From an uncultured Kangiella sp. (lineage in GTDB: Bacteria > Pseudomonadota > Gammaproteobacteria > Enterobacterales > Kangiellaceae): a stretch of DNA of 64,000 nt. The stretch is from assembly GCA_947498625.1 (NCBI GenBank), contig CANMKR010000003.1, positions 186,001-250,000 on the forward strand. Reading direction: 5' to 3'. This document shows, piece by piece, positions 45,319-54,800 of this stretch; positions within the stretch are counted from its first letter, which is position 1; each line of letters starts with the position of its first letter. The notes below the pieces were generated by a model. It had not been told where the DNA came from and did not search any database. It worked only from the letters and a program-made list of their open reading frames with translations. A program made the position numbers and the translations under genes.

Positions 45319-46272
45319 CTATTCTTCATCATGACTGGAGCTAACTTGAGGTAATTCATCGACACTTGATTCATCAACCTTAGCTCTAACGTGAATGGGG
45401 CCATATGTTTCAGTTTGAATCAGCTCTAATAACGACTCTTTGGCTAACTCCATAATCGCTAAAAAGGTTACTACCACTCCCATACGGCCTTCTTCTGGCG
45501 AAAATAACTGACTAAAGTCGCAAAAGCTTTGCGCTGAGAGTTGCTCTAAGACTTTACCCATTTTTTCACGTACGGATAAGGCTTCAAATGAAATCTGATG
45601 GCTTGAAAACATCTCTGCACGCTTTAATACATCGCGTAAAGCCAACAAAATTTCTTTCATATCCAGTTCAGGATCCGGCTTGTTAATTCGTAATTCTGGC
45701 TTCTTCGCACTGACAGTGAAGAAATCTCTACCCATACGAGGTAATTCATCAAGCTCTTCCGCAGCTTTTTTAAACTGTTCATACTCTTGAAGGCGACGAA
45801 TTAAGTCTGCTCTTGGATCATCTTCATCTTCTTCATCTTGTTTAGGTCTTGGCAATAAAACACGACTTTTGATTTCTGCCAGCATAGCAGCCATCACCAA
45901 ATATTCCGCGGCTAATTCCAAGTGTAATGTCTTCATCAACTCAACGTATTCCATATACTGCTCAGTGATATGAGCTAATGGAATATCTAAAATATCGACA
46001 TTTTGCCTTTTGATAAGATAAAGCAATAAATCTAATGGACCTTCAAAAGCTTCCAAGAACACTTCTAAAGCTTCTGGCGGAATATATAAATCGTCGGGAA
46101 ACTTTTCTAACTGCTCTCCACCTACTAAGTGAAAAGGCATTTCCTCCTGAACTACCTGTCCCTCAAGCTCAGTTTTCTCCGCAACTGCTGCCGCATCAGC
46201 CACTACCGCTGCGCCCGCAGCTTCAGCATCAGCCGGGTTAATAGTTTGATTGTCAGGAGCTTCGTTATTCAT
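45319..46272 (-). CDS. scpA: Segregation and condensation protein A
   Basis: Kleisin subunit bridging SMC heads. 317 residues with the core FEGPLDLLLYLIKRQNVDILDIPL (starting near residue 74), YLVMAAMLAEIKSRVLLPRP, and a C-terminal winged helix with VVTFLAIMELAKES. A 60-residue N-terminal extension rich in A, E and P precedes it. Its start abuts the trpS stop (TAAATG). The trpS-scpA-scpB run is transcribed together. Confidence 0.95.
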   Translation of the reverse strand: MNNEAPDNQTINPADAEAAGAAVVADAAAVAEKTELEGQVVQEEMPFHLVGGEQLEKFPDDLYIPPEALEVFLEAFEGPLDLLLYLIKRQNVDILDIPLAHITEQYMEYVELMKTLHLELAAEYLVMAAMLAEIKSRVLLPRPKQDEEDEDDPRADLIRRLQEYEQFKKAAEELDELPRMGRDFFTVSAKKPELRINKPDPELDMKEILLALRDVLKRAEMFSSHQISFEALSVREKMGKVLEQLSAQSFCDFSQLFSPEEGRMGVVVTFLAIMELAKESLLELIQTETYGPIHVRAKVDESSVDELPQVSSSHDEE

Positions 46273-47490
46273 TTATTTATACGCTAAGCCCATGGCTTGT
46301 CGGACATCATCCATAGTCTCTCTAGCCACATCTCGCGCTCTTTCCGAACCCTCAGAAACAATATTACGCACTATTTCAGGTGACTCTTTATATTCTTGTG
46401 CTCTTTCCATAAAAGTTTGCTGTTCGGCACAAACCGCATCTATCACCGGGCCTTTACACTCTAAACAGCCAATCCCAGCACTGGTACAGCCCTTTTGTAC
46501 CCAATCTTTAACTTCTTCAGAAGAGTAAATTTTGTGGAATTCCCATACCGGGCAATCTTCAGGGTTACCAGGATCCGATAAGCGGACTCGCTTGGTATCA
46601 GTCGGCATGGTACGAATTTTCTTTTCTACCACTTCTTTAGGTTCGCGCATGTTGATGGTGTTGCCGTAAGACTTCGACATTTTCTGACCATCTAAGCCTG
46701 GCATTTTCGATACCGGCGTTAACAATGCTTGCGGTTCCGGTAAGATAATTTTACCGCCACCATCTAGATAACCGTATAGACGCTCTTGATCATTCAAAGA
46801 AACACTCGCTAAAGTCTCTACTAAAGCACGGGCTTGCTCTAAAGCTTCTTGATCGCCCGTTTCTTGGAATTTTTTGCGTAAGCTTTTGTATAACTTAGCG
46901 TTTTTCTTACCCATCTTCTTAATAGCAGCTTCAACTTTCTCTTCAAAGCCAGCTTCTTTGCCATAAAAATGATTAAAGCGACGAGCAATTTCTCGGGTCA
47001 TTTCGATATGTGGGACCTGATCCGCGCCAACTGGTACATTGCCAGCTTTATAAATCAAAATATCGGCAGATTGCATCACTGGATAACCTAGGAAACCGTA
47101 GGTAGCTAAATCTTTGGTATTCAGTTTTTCCTGTTGCTCTTTATAGGTTGGAACCCGCTCTAACCAGCCTAACGGCGTGGTCATAGACAGTAGCAAATGC
47201 AATTCCGCATGCTCAGGTACTTTTGATTGCACAAAGATATTCGCCGCACTAGGACTAATACCAGCCGCTAACCAGTCAATAACCGTATCCCATACATACT
47301 CTTCAACACGGGAGGTATCGTCATAATTGGTGGTTAAAGCATGCCAATCGGCTACAAAGAAGAAACACTCGTACTCATGTTGCAACTTAACCCAATTCTT
47401 TAAAACCCCGTGATAATGGCCTAAATGCAAAGGCCCGGTCGGACGCATACCTGATAATACACGCTGCTGACCAACAGAAACTGAACTCAA
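46273..47490 (-). CDS. trpS: Tryptophan--tRNA ligase (long form)
   Basis: Class I synthetase charging tRNA(Trp). The HIGH-like motif is in PTGPLHLGHYHG and the KMSKS motif in LDGQKMSKSYGN. 405 residues is about 70 longer than E. coli TrpS: an extra basic helical segment follows REIARRFNHFYGKEAGF (roughly residues 190-250), and a cysteine-bearing stretch near the C-terminus includes CTSAGIGCLECKG. Long TrpRS forms of this size exist in a subset of gammaproteobacteria. It heads the trpS-scpA-scpB run. Confidence 0.96.
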   Translation of the reverse strand: MSSVSVGQQRVLSGMRPTGPLHLGHYHGVLKNWVKLQHEYECFFFVADWHALTTNYDDTSRVEEYVWDTVIDWLAAGISPSAANIFVQSKVPEHAELHLLLSMTTPLGWLERVPTYKEQQEKLNTKDLATYGFLGYPVMQSADILIYKAGNVPVGADQVPHIEMTREIARRFNHFYGKEAGFEEKVEAAIKKMGKKNAKLYKSLRKKFQETGDQEALEQARALVETLASVSLNDQERLYGYLDGGGKIILPEPQALLTPVSKMPGLDGQKMSKSYGNTINMREPKEVVEKKIRTMPTDTKRVRLSDPGNPEDCPVWEFHKIYSSEEVKDWVQKGCTSAGIGCLECKGPVIDAVCAEQQTFMERAQEYKESPEIVRNIVSEGSERARDVARETMDDVRQAMGLAYK

Positions 47491-47642
47491 TGGAATACCC
47501 TTATGGATGGTTATTTTTAATATTTAATAGCGGACTATTATAGCCAGATTACCCCCAAAGAGAAAAGGGAAAAGGCTATGGGTTAGACATACAAAATAAA
47601 GCATCTATAATCTAGCTCAAAGCCTCTACGAAAAAGTCACCC

Positions 47643-48251
47643 ATGGGATATAAATTCTCCGACACCATCATCAAATTTGAAGCTGATAAACCGCTAAAAT
47701 CTGATAGAAAACACTCAGAGGACAAAGCGGCAGAATTTTTAAACTTTATCAATAAAGGTGCTAAACCTATTTCTCCTGGAAAGCTAGCCGAATACCATTA
47801 TTATGTTAACGATAAGATTGAAGTGGGTGCTTACGATGAAGGGTTTATTATTTCAAATTTAAAGCTATGTAACTCTTTAATTTTTAAAGATAAAGTGGCA
47901 AAGAAAATATTAAACAAATATCAAAGCGCAGAAATCATTTCAGTTTATGTTTCTGAAACCACTAATTCAGTTGCCTTCGCACAATATAAAAATGGTGTAC
48001 AAATAAGAGCCTTTTGCTGTGAAGAAGATGATATTTCGATGAATAAAGGTCATACAAAGTACGATTCTAAAATAACTACGGATGAATATGGTGATGCATT
48101 GGAGAATTGGAATATTGGTTTACTCTCAGCTCTGAACTATTACGACAGCTGTTTTTCTAAAGAAATAGCCGAAAAAGAATCCTACGAGAATTGGAATAAA
48201 AGTATTTTTTTGTGGCCTTACCCAGGTTTTTTGAAGCGTCTTTTGATGTAA
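47643..48251 (+). CDS. Hypothetical protein, orphan on the opposite strand
   Basis: 202 residues. No signal peptide, membrane helix or known motif is recognised. The sequence is lysine- and glutamate-rich with many aromatic residues, a CCEEDD cluster near 132-137 and a hydrophobic C-terminus. It is probably a soluble protein, and its composition is more AT-rich than its neighbours. It is the only plus-strand gene within a minus-strand conserved cluster and is flanked by trpS and DUF6122. Possible acquired gene; function unknown. Confidence 0.6.
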   Translation: MGYKFSDTIIKFEADKPLKSDRKHSEDKAAEFLNFINKGAKPISPGKLAEYHYYVNDKIEVGAYDEGFIISNLKLCNSLIFKDKVAKKILNKYQSAEIISVYVSETTNSVAFAQYKNGVQIRAFCCEEDDISMNKGHTKYDSKITTDEYGDALENWNIGLLSALNYYDSCFSKEIAEKESYENWNKSIFLWPYPGFLKRLLM

Positions 48252-48254
48252 TAT

Positions 48255-48581
48255 TCAAATCCACCAAATCCCATTAGTTATTTGGCAATCGATTGAATCC
48301 AAAATGATATGAATCATTAAGCCGACTCCTAGTATTCGAGTTTTCTTAAAAATACACATTAAAAAATATAGGCTTATCGGAATTAGCGTATGCAGAGGGT
48401 GAAAGCCGACACTGCAACGATTGGGGTCGTAAATTGGCGAAGCGAGTAAATGGTCAATATCAATCACCATTCCCGCCATCATTATCAAATAAGCTTTCAG
48501 CCAAGCTTTATTATCAGAAGCACTTCTAAAGAATATGAATGAAATAATAAGCGGCACTAAAAAGTGCAGAACTAAATGCAT
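48255..48581 (-). CDS. DUF6122 family membrane protein
   Basis: 108 residues with three to four predicted membrane helices. The pattern HLVLHFLVPLIISFIFF, MMAGMVIDIDHLLASPIYDPNRC, VGFHPLHT and LDSIDC matches the DUF6122 family of small inner-membrane proteins, which carry histidines and aspartates possibly able to bind metal. No function is established. It is tightly downstream of yciO. Confidence 0.82.
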   Translation of the reverse strand: MHLVLHFLVPLIISFIFFRSASDNKAWLKAYLIMMAGMVIDIDHLLASPIYDPNRCSVGFHPLHTLIPISLYFLMCIFKKTRILGVGLMIHIILDSIDCQITNGIWWI

Positions 48582-48591
48582 AAACTAGGAA

Positions 48592-49215
48592 TTATTCGAA
48601 AAGGCTTGGATCACCAGCAGCATAGCGAATGACTTCTGGGTAGCCTGAAGTGAAATCAATCACCGAAGTTTCTTCATGACCACAATAGCCGCCATCAATC
48701 ACCGCATCCACTCGCCCATCGAGTAAATCTAATATTTCATGCGGCTCTAACACTTCATCGTCTTCCTGTTGTGGCAATTTTAATGAAGTACTCATCATGG
48801 GTTCCCCCAAATCTTCGAGCATGGCTTGGGCAATTCGGTTATCCGGAACCCGAATACCGATGGTTTTCTTTTTAGGATGCTTGAGACGATTGGGGACTTC
48901 TTGGGTTGCTTTTAGAACAAAAGTGTAAGGCCCAGGAGTGTTATTTTTAATCAAGCGAAAAGCCAAATTATCCACTCGAGCATAAACCGCCAGCTCAGTT
49001 AAATCACGACAAACCAAAGTGAAATTATGCTTTTTATCCAAATCACGAATACGACGAATTTTATCCAATACCCTCTTATCACCGATATGACAGCCTAAGG
49101 CATAGCCCGAATCTGTTGGATACACTACTAAACCGCCGTTGCGGATCATAGCCGCCACTTGGCTAATAAGCCGCGGCTGGGGGTTTTCAGGATGTATTTC
49201 TATAAGCTGTGTCAT
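48592..49215 (-). CDS. yciO: YciO/Sua5/TsaC-like protein
   Basis: 207 residues. It begins MTQLIEIHPENPQPRL and has VVYPTDSGYALGCHIGDK, KHNFTLVCRDLTELAVYA, FRLIKNNTPGPYTFVLK and IGIRVPDN, following E. coli YciO closely. The fold is that of threonylcarbamoyl-AMP synthases, but YciO's own role in tRNA modification is unsettled. I use ATG 49215 rather than an upstream TTG at 49233. It is 30 bases downstream of the PHP gene (yciV), with which it is usually paired. Confidence 0.94.
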   Translation of the reverse strand: MTQLIEIHPENPQPRLISQVAAMIRNGGLVVYPTDSGYALGCHIGDKRVLDKIRRIRDLDKKHNFTLVCRDLTELAVYARVDNLAFRLIKNNTPGPYTFVLKATQEVPNRLKHPKKKTIGIRVPDNRIAQAMLEDLGEPMMSTSLKLPQQEDDEVLEPHEILDLLDGRVDAVIDGGYCGHEETSVIDFTSGYPEVIRYAAGDPSLFE

Positions 49216-49245
49216 ATTATAAATTCTTTTCAACTATCGATAGAA

Positions 49246-50064
49246 TTACCAACGTGCCCACACTGGCTCCACGTCTTCAGGTAAAGGGGCAAACTTGCCC
49301 AACTTCACCCAACTTTTGTCGGGACTATGGAAGTCTGAACCTTGTGAGCCACACAATTTAAAAGTTTTAGCCCAAGTTGCCAATAAGTTTTTATGCCCAG
49401 GGTGAATGTTGGGATAACAAATTTCTAAGCCGTCCCCACCAAGTGCTTTAAAGTCTTCAATCAAGGTTTTTAACTTATTAGTTCCCATACCATAACGCAT
49501 TGGGTGCGCAATAACCGCCTGCCCACCCGCACTTTTGATAATCGCAATCACATCCTCTAAATCAAACCAATCATCTTTAATATGGGCCTTGCCACCCTTA
49601 GCCAAATACTTTTTAAAAGCATCTGAAAATTTCTTAACGTAACCTTGTTCAAGCAATAATTGTGCAATATGAGTTCTACACACCATGGGTTGAGAATCTA
49701 TAAGAAAGCTCACATCGTCAATCGCATGCTCAACACCCGCTTCGACTAATTTCTTGGCCATTTGTAAAGCTCTTTGCTTTCTGTTTTGTTGCTGCTGCTT
49801 CAAAAAGGATTGTAGTGCATGATTGTTAGTGTCGATATTTAATCCCAAAATATGCAAGCCTTGCTTACCATAGTTACTAGATATTTCAACACTCGGAATA
49901 ATTCTCAATTTTTCAGGCAACAACTCTAAACTTAAAAGCCCATCAATTGAATCATGATCAGAAATAGCCAATTGCTCTACTCCAGCTTTGTTAGCCATAT
50001 CAATTAATTCAACAGGCGATAAACTGCCGTCTGAATAATAGGTATGGGTATGTAAATCGATCAT
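49246..50064 (-). CDS. rnm: PHP-domain phosphoesterase (YciV/RNase AM)
   Basis: 272 residues. The metal-binding PHP signature MIDLHTHTYYSDGSLSP opens the protein. AISDHDSIDG (about 34-43), IPSVEISSNY and GSDFHSPDKSW at the C-terminus provide further ligands. In E. coli this family member hydrolyses 3',5'-nucleoside bisphosphates and trims 5' ends of rRNA. Its start faces yciB across a 110-base divergent region. Confidence 0.93.
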   Translation of the reverse strand: MIDLHTHTYYSDGSLSPVELIDMANKAGVEQLAISDHDSIDGLLSLELLPEKLRIIPSVEISSNYGKQGLHILGLNIDTNNHALQSFLKQQQQNRKQRALQMAKKLVEAGVEHAIDDVSFLIDSQPMVCRTHIAQLLLEQGYVKKFSDAFKKYLAKGGKAHIKDDWFDLEDVIAIIKSAGGQAVIAHPMRYGMGTNKLKTLIEDFKALGGDGLEICYPNIHPGHKNLLATWAKTFKLCGSQGSDFHSPDKSWVKLGKFAPLPEDVEPVWARW

Positions 50065-50127
50065 GCTTTAGATAGTCTTTTAGTAATCAACTGGTCATAA
50101 GTCCATTGTGCCTTGCTTTGCAGTCAG

Positions 50128-50153
50128 GGTAAACAATGGTTACACTGTTTACC
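50128..50153. promoter_or_regulatory. Operator-like palindrome upstream of yciB
   Basis: GGTAAACA (50128-50135) and TGTTTACC (50146-50153) form a perfect 8-bp dyad separated by 10 bases. It lies in the divergent region between rnm and yciB, 21 bases before the yciB start. It could be a repressor site or an mRNA hairpin. Confidence 0.45.
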
Positions 50154-50174
50154 AATTTATCCGATTAGTTACCT

Positions 50175-50747
50175 ATGAAATTTCTCAAAGAAAATTACCC
50201 TATTGTTGGTTTTTTAGTTGCTTATATTATTACTAAAAATTTAATCTTGGCAGCAGCAGTTTGGAGCTTAGGCTCATTAATTCAAATCATTTCTAGCATC
50301 ATATTTAAAGAACCCATTAAAAAGTCACATATTGCTTACTTTATTCTAGGCTTATTATTATTAGCGATGGCTTATTGGTTCAATGATGAGAGTTTTATTA
50401 AGTGGAAAACTACTATTATGGTTTGGGCTGGAGCACTAGTGATTTTAGTCAGGCAAATAGTAAGCAAAAAATATGTTTTTATTGATTTAATGGATACTTC
50501 TGTAGAGTTCAAAACTGATCCACCAAAGTCCAAACTCAACAAGATTAATGCCGTATGGATAGGTGCTTTAACAATCTTTGGCGGCTTAAATTTATATGTG
50601 GCTTACAACTACAGTACTGACTTTTGGTTTTATTTCAAAATGATTGGACTGTTTGTGACATTGATGGGTTTAATGATTTTAAGCTTTATTCTAGTCGCCG
50701 AACACTTGAATTTTGATGATGAAGAAACCACATCTAAGGATAACTAA
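50175..50747 (+). CDS. yciB: YciB-type inner-membrane septation protein
   Basis: 190 residues with five or six membrane helices. Family blocks: PIVGFLVAYIITKN at the N-terminus, DESFIKWKTTIMVWAGALVIL in the middle, and GLNLYVAYNYSTDFWFYFKMIG, which is the strongest signature. In E. coli YciB (IspZ/IspA) interacts with division and envelope-elongation proteins. It is followed by yciI and bolA, with spacings of 15 and 11 bases. Confidence 0.92.
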   Translation: MKFLKENYPIVGFLVAYIITKNLILAAAVWSLGSLIQIISSIIFKEPIKKSHIAYFILGLLLLAMAYWFNDESFIKWKTTIMVWAGALVILVRQIVSKKYVFIDLMDTSVEFKTDPPKSKLNKINAVWIGALTIFGGLNLYVAYNYSTDFWFYFKMIGLFVTLMGLMILSFILVAEHLNFDDEETTSKDN

Positions 50748-50762
50748 TTTTAGGGGATAATC

Positions 50763-51062
50763 ATGCTTTATCTTATTTACGCTGAAGATGTAGAGAACTC
50801 ATTACCGCTTCGTAAGCAGTCAAGGACTGCTCATGTGGAGCGTCTACAAGCTCTAAAAAACCAAGGACGCTTAATCATTGCTGGACCGACGCCGGCGATT
50901 GATACCGCCGATCCTGGCGAAGCCGGTTTTACTGGGTCAATGATTGTCGCGGAGTTCGACTCGTTAAAATCAGCACAGCAATGGGCCGACTCAGATCCAT
51001 ATATCGAAGCTGGCGTTTATAAAAAAGTAACCGTAAAACCTTATAACAAAGTACTGCCTTAA
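50763..51062 (+). CDS. yciI: YciI family protein
   Basis: 99 residues with the ferredoxin-like fold of the YciI family: MLYLIYAEDVENSLPLRK, the His in RTAHVERLQAL, GPTPAIDTADPGEAGFTGS, and WADSDPYIEAGVYKKV. The conserved His-Asp pair suggests enzymatic activity, but the substrate is unknown. A good AGGGG ribosome-binding site is present. The yciB-yciI-bolA order is common. Confidence 0.93.
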   Translation: MLYLIYAEDVENSLPLRKQSRTAHVERLQALKNQGRLIIAGPTPAIDTADPGEAGFTGSMIVAEFDSLKSAQQWADSDPYIEAGVYKKVTVKPYNKVLP

Positions 51063-51073
51063 AGGAATATCAG

Positions 51074-51337
51074 ATGATTGATAACAGCTCTCGCATTGAA
51101 AAAATGACTAAGCGATTAACCGAAAACCTTAGTCCAAGTCATTTAGAAATTATTGATGATAGCCATAAACACGTGGGGCATGCTGGCGCTAGGGACGGTA
51201 AAGGGCACTTTACTCTTATCATCAGCAGTGAATCACTTGCAGGAAAACGTATGCTCCAACAACATCGTCTAATTTATAACGCACTAGGCGACTTGATGGA
51301 AACCGATATTCATGCACTTAGTATTAAAATACATTAA
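51074..51337 (+). CDS. BolA family protein
   Basis: 87 residues with the BolA/KH-like fold: LSPSHLEIIDDSHKHVGHAGA, HFTLIISSESLAGKRMLQQHRLIY, and DLMETDIHALSIKIH. Histidines in HKHVGH and QHR could coordinate an iron-sulfur cluster together with a monothiol glutaredoxin, as in other BolA proteins. No glutaredoxin gene is in the window. BolA or IbaG cannot be told apart by eye. The stop overlaps the next ATG. Confidence 0.93.
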   Translation: MIDNSSRIEKMTKRLTENLSPSHLEIIDDSHKHVGHAGARDGKGHFTLIISSESLAGKRMLQQHRLIYNALGDLMETDIHALSIKIH

Positions 51338-51786
51338 TGGCTCTTATCAAGCTTGAGAGTTTTGAGTTTGTCTGGGAAGCGGAACTTGCAAAAAGTTTAT
51401 TAGAATCCGAGGGAATTCAAGCTTTTGTATTTGATGGTGAACATATCAGAATCAATTGGGCACTTAGTCATGCACTCGGCGGTGTAAGAGTAATGGTCAA
51501 TAAAACTGATTTTCCTGAAGCCCAACAAATTTTACAAAATTGGCGAAATGGATATTATGAAAACCAACCGGAATATCATGCTCAAGTAAGTAAGAAACAA
51601 GATGATGCCATCCTAAACGAAAATTATAAAGATATTACTCTGTGCCAAGCTTGCGGTTCTGGTAATTTAAAGCCAATTTATAATAGCCTCAAAACTCTTT
51701 TATTCTTTCTTATTGTCGGTCCAGCACCAGGAAAAACTGTTGGTAAAAAATGTATAGATTGTTCACATAAAGAATATTTTGAATAA
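51337..51786 (+). CDS. DUF2007 protein with C-terminal zinc-ribbon
   Basis: 149 residues. The first 70 form a DUF2007 domain (ESFEFVWEAELAKSLLESEG, VFDGEHIRINWALSHALGGV). The C-terminal part has a CxxC (CQACGSG) and a second CxxC (CIDCSHKE), which would bind zinc. LLFFLIVGPAP between them is a short hydrophobic stretch. DUF2007 resembles PII-like signal proteins, but no function is proven. Last gene of the yciB run and followed by a terminator. Confidence 0.83.
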   Translation: MALIKLESFEFVWEAELAKSLLESEGIQAFVFDGEHIRINWALSHALGGVRVMVNKTDFPEAQQILQNWRNGYYENQPEYHAQVSKKQDDAILNENYKDITLCQACGSGNLKPIYNSLKTLLFFLIVGPAPGKTVGKKCIDCSHKEYFE

Positions 51787-51790
51787 TAAA

Positions 51791-51815
51791 AAAGGAGGCT
51801 TAAGCCTCCTTTTTC
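51791..51815. terminator. Bidirectional terminator
   Basis: AAAGGAGGCT (51791-51800) with its perfect mirror AGCCTCCTTT and flanking A- and T-runs. It separates the converging DUF2007 and M36 protease genes. Confidence 0.88.
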
Positions 51816-51834
51816 TGTTTAACCCTTAATGGAT

Positions 51835-54800
51835 TTAACGGTTACGTCGACGTCTTAAACCTAATAGCGATAATGCTAGTAAGGTTAATAGCCCGGTGCT
51901 ACCACCACCTCCGCCGCCGCCTGGAGTTGGAGCTGGAGCCGAGTTATTGACTGAAACAGTAACTGAGGCCTTACTCTCAAACTCACCATCAGTCACAGTC
52001 ACTTCAAACGCGAAACTAGTCGTCGCTGTAACTTCTGGCGCTGTAAAGCTTGCTAAAGCCGAATCAGCATTTGATAAGGTTACGGCAGGACCTGAGGTTT
52101 GTTCCCAACTGAAACTTAAGCTATCGCTGTTTGGATCAGTAGAAGAACCAGCATCTAAATTCACAGAGGCACCTTCAGTGACCGTAATTGATGCCTGAGC
52201 TACGCGAGCATTTGGGGCTGCGTTTGCTTCCACATTCACAGTAACACGACCTGATGAAGAGTTAGTCCCATCGGATACAGTAACTTCAAATACCAATGCT
52301 TCATCTGCCGATACATCAGGTGTCGTTACTGAAGCTAAGGCTTGATTAGCGTTGTTAATTGAAACACTTGTTCCAGAGACTTGAGTCCAAGCATAGGACA
52401 AACTGTCACCTTGTGGATCTGAAGAATTACTAGCGTCTAAATTAACACTAACGTTCTCTCGAGCATTAATAGAAGAAGCCGTTAAATTCACAACGGGAGC
52501 TTCGCTATTACAAGCAATTACATTATCAATTACGCCCGATAAGAATGCGTTAGTTACACCATTAAACTGAATGTTATCAATCACCCAGCCAAAACCGCCA
52601 GTATTAGCATCAGTACCTTGACGGAATCTGATACGAACCGTTTGACCTGCAAAAGTAGTGCCAAAAGAGAGTGTTTCATTAATATAGTTAGTAGAGGTGT
52701 TTACAAACGCATTTCTCTCACTAATTGGGCTGTCATTATTTTGTGTAATAATACCGTTGTAGCCAGTACTGAAAGTACCACTTGCAGCGGTTGCGTCTAG
52801 CCAAGCACCACCATTAATACTTATTTCAACAACGCCTCCATCCCAAGAACCATCTTCGAATTCGTAGAAATGTTCAAAGTCAATTGAGAATGGATCATTG
52901 CCAATTTCTAAACTGGGAGATACAAAACTGATATCTGAACGAAAGCCATTATCAATAAAGCGCAGCGCATTACCTAAGTCAGCACGACCATCAACTGTGG
53001 TCAAAACAGCAGTTTCTAATGCAACTTGAGCACCGTCACCCACCGTTTGACTTCCCGACTCACGAGTCCAATCAGCTTCAGTAGCATTCACATCTGAGAA
53101 TTGCTCACTGCTTCTAGAAGCATCTGGACCAAGATCAAAGTTAACTTTATAAGTTAAGCTTTCAGTCGATGGTTCAACAATAGAGTCACCCGTTGCTGCT
53201 TCTGGAAACGAAACATCAAATACAACATCTTCAGCGGTCTGCGCAGAGTTTAAAGTTACTAAGAAGGTAACATCAGTACTAGTAAAACGATCCAAGTTTG
53301 GAATAACTACCCGACCATTATCGCTGAAAGTAACGTCTGCAGCAGATGACAGTTCTACGGCAACATTAGTTAAAGGCTCGCTACCAGTATTTTCAATGGT
53401 AACAGTCAGTTGAGACGTTTCACCCGCATCTAATATGCCGTCATCTGTACAGAATCCGACAGTACCATTATCGAAAGAGTTATTTAAAGTAGCGCCATTA
53501 AAATCATAACGAGATTGGCGTGCGACGAAACTTTCGACTACTCCTGCATGATCGGTAGAATCTTTAGCTGGAGAAATAGCACCAATACCTAAACCTCTTT
53601 TTGCAAAAGCAGTTAACATTAAATCATAGTCATTCGCATTAGAAGCTAAAGCCACTGACAATAATGCATCTCTTGCTTCAGTAATGGTTGGTGCGACAGG
53701 CGTCATTTTTAAAGATGCGACCAAGTAATCTTTCATCTTATCTTGAGCAATATTGAAATCATAAGTATTCAATAAAGACGCGTAAATTTCCCACAGTACC
53801 GTTCCCCAGAAGTTACCGGTATTATGCACTTGTGAGTTGTTAGAACCATCTGCACCAAACTGAACTGGATGCGAAGTTGGCAACGGATTGCCGTTTGCAA
53901 TGTGCTTAAAGGTTAATGCATTTTGCGACATGGTAGTTGTATAAGGCACTCGGCGGATCCCGAAATAGGCGTTATCGTCAGCCCATCCATACATAGGATA
54001 AAGCGCTTGATATTGATCATTGCCGGCAACATTCTTATCATTCTCTCCAACATAAGAAAGAAGCGCCATAAAGTCGCCCCAACCTTCACCCATACCTCGA
54101 CCTTGGTTATTTGATAAACCAAAGGCATTGCCGACTAAACGGTTAGTAATGTAATGGCCCCACTCATGAGCAACAATAGCGTTATCTAGAGTACCATCGA
54201 CATCTGTATTATTTCTAAATAAAGTGGCTGTCACCGTACCGCTATTCATGGCAGTACGAATAGTAGCGCCGTCATTTTGGGTTACCATCATGCTAGGAAT
54301 AGTGACAGTGTTATCGTCACCACCCATGTTAATAACTTCTGTGCCACCTTGGTTATTCGCCACAAGAACAGCTATCGCGCCAGCATCCTGAGAGTTTTTA
54401 ACTTTTACTGTAAAGTTACACTCACCCCTATCAACTAAAGCAATTTTACCGGATAAGGCAGCACTATTCGTAGGCGCTGTACAAGCATCAAATTCAGGTG
54501 CTGTTGCATCAGTAAATGCAACCAACTCTCCTGAAGTTGTTGGGTATTCTAGTGGGCCAAAAGATGCTAAGCCCGCTGTTGGATTTGTCAAACCAGCAAC
54601 GCCAGTTAGAGTTAACTGGAAGTCAACACCTTGGGTCGCAGCGCCATCATATAAATACATTTGCATACGAGGTGAAAACCCGTCCGCTGGTGTAGACATA
54701 TTAGCGTTATTACGGCCAGATGAGTCTTGACCTTCAGCATTGATTGCGTCATTACCTGAACCACCACGTCCATAGTTATCATTTTGGGCATTCAAGGAAG

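Noticed and set aside
48255-50064. Tryptophan operon near trpS and yciO/yciV
   Set aside because: No trp biosynthesis gene is present; only the yciO/rnm part of that E. coli neighbourhood is seen.
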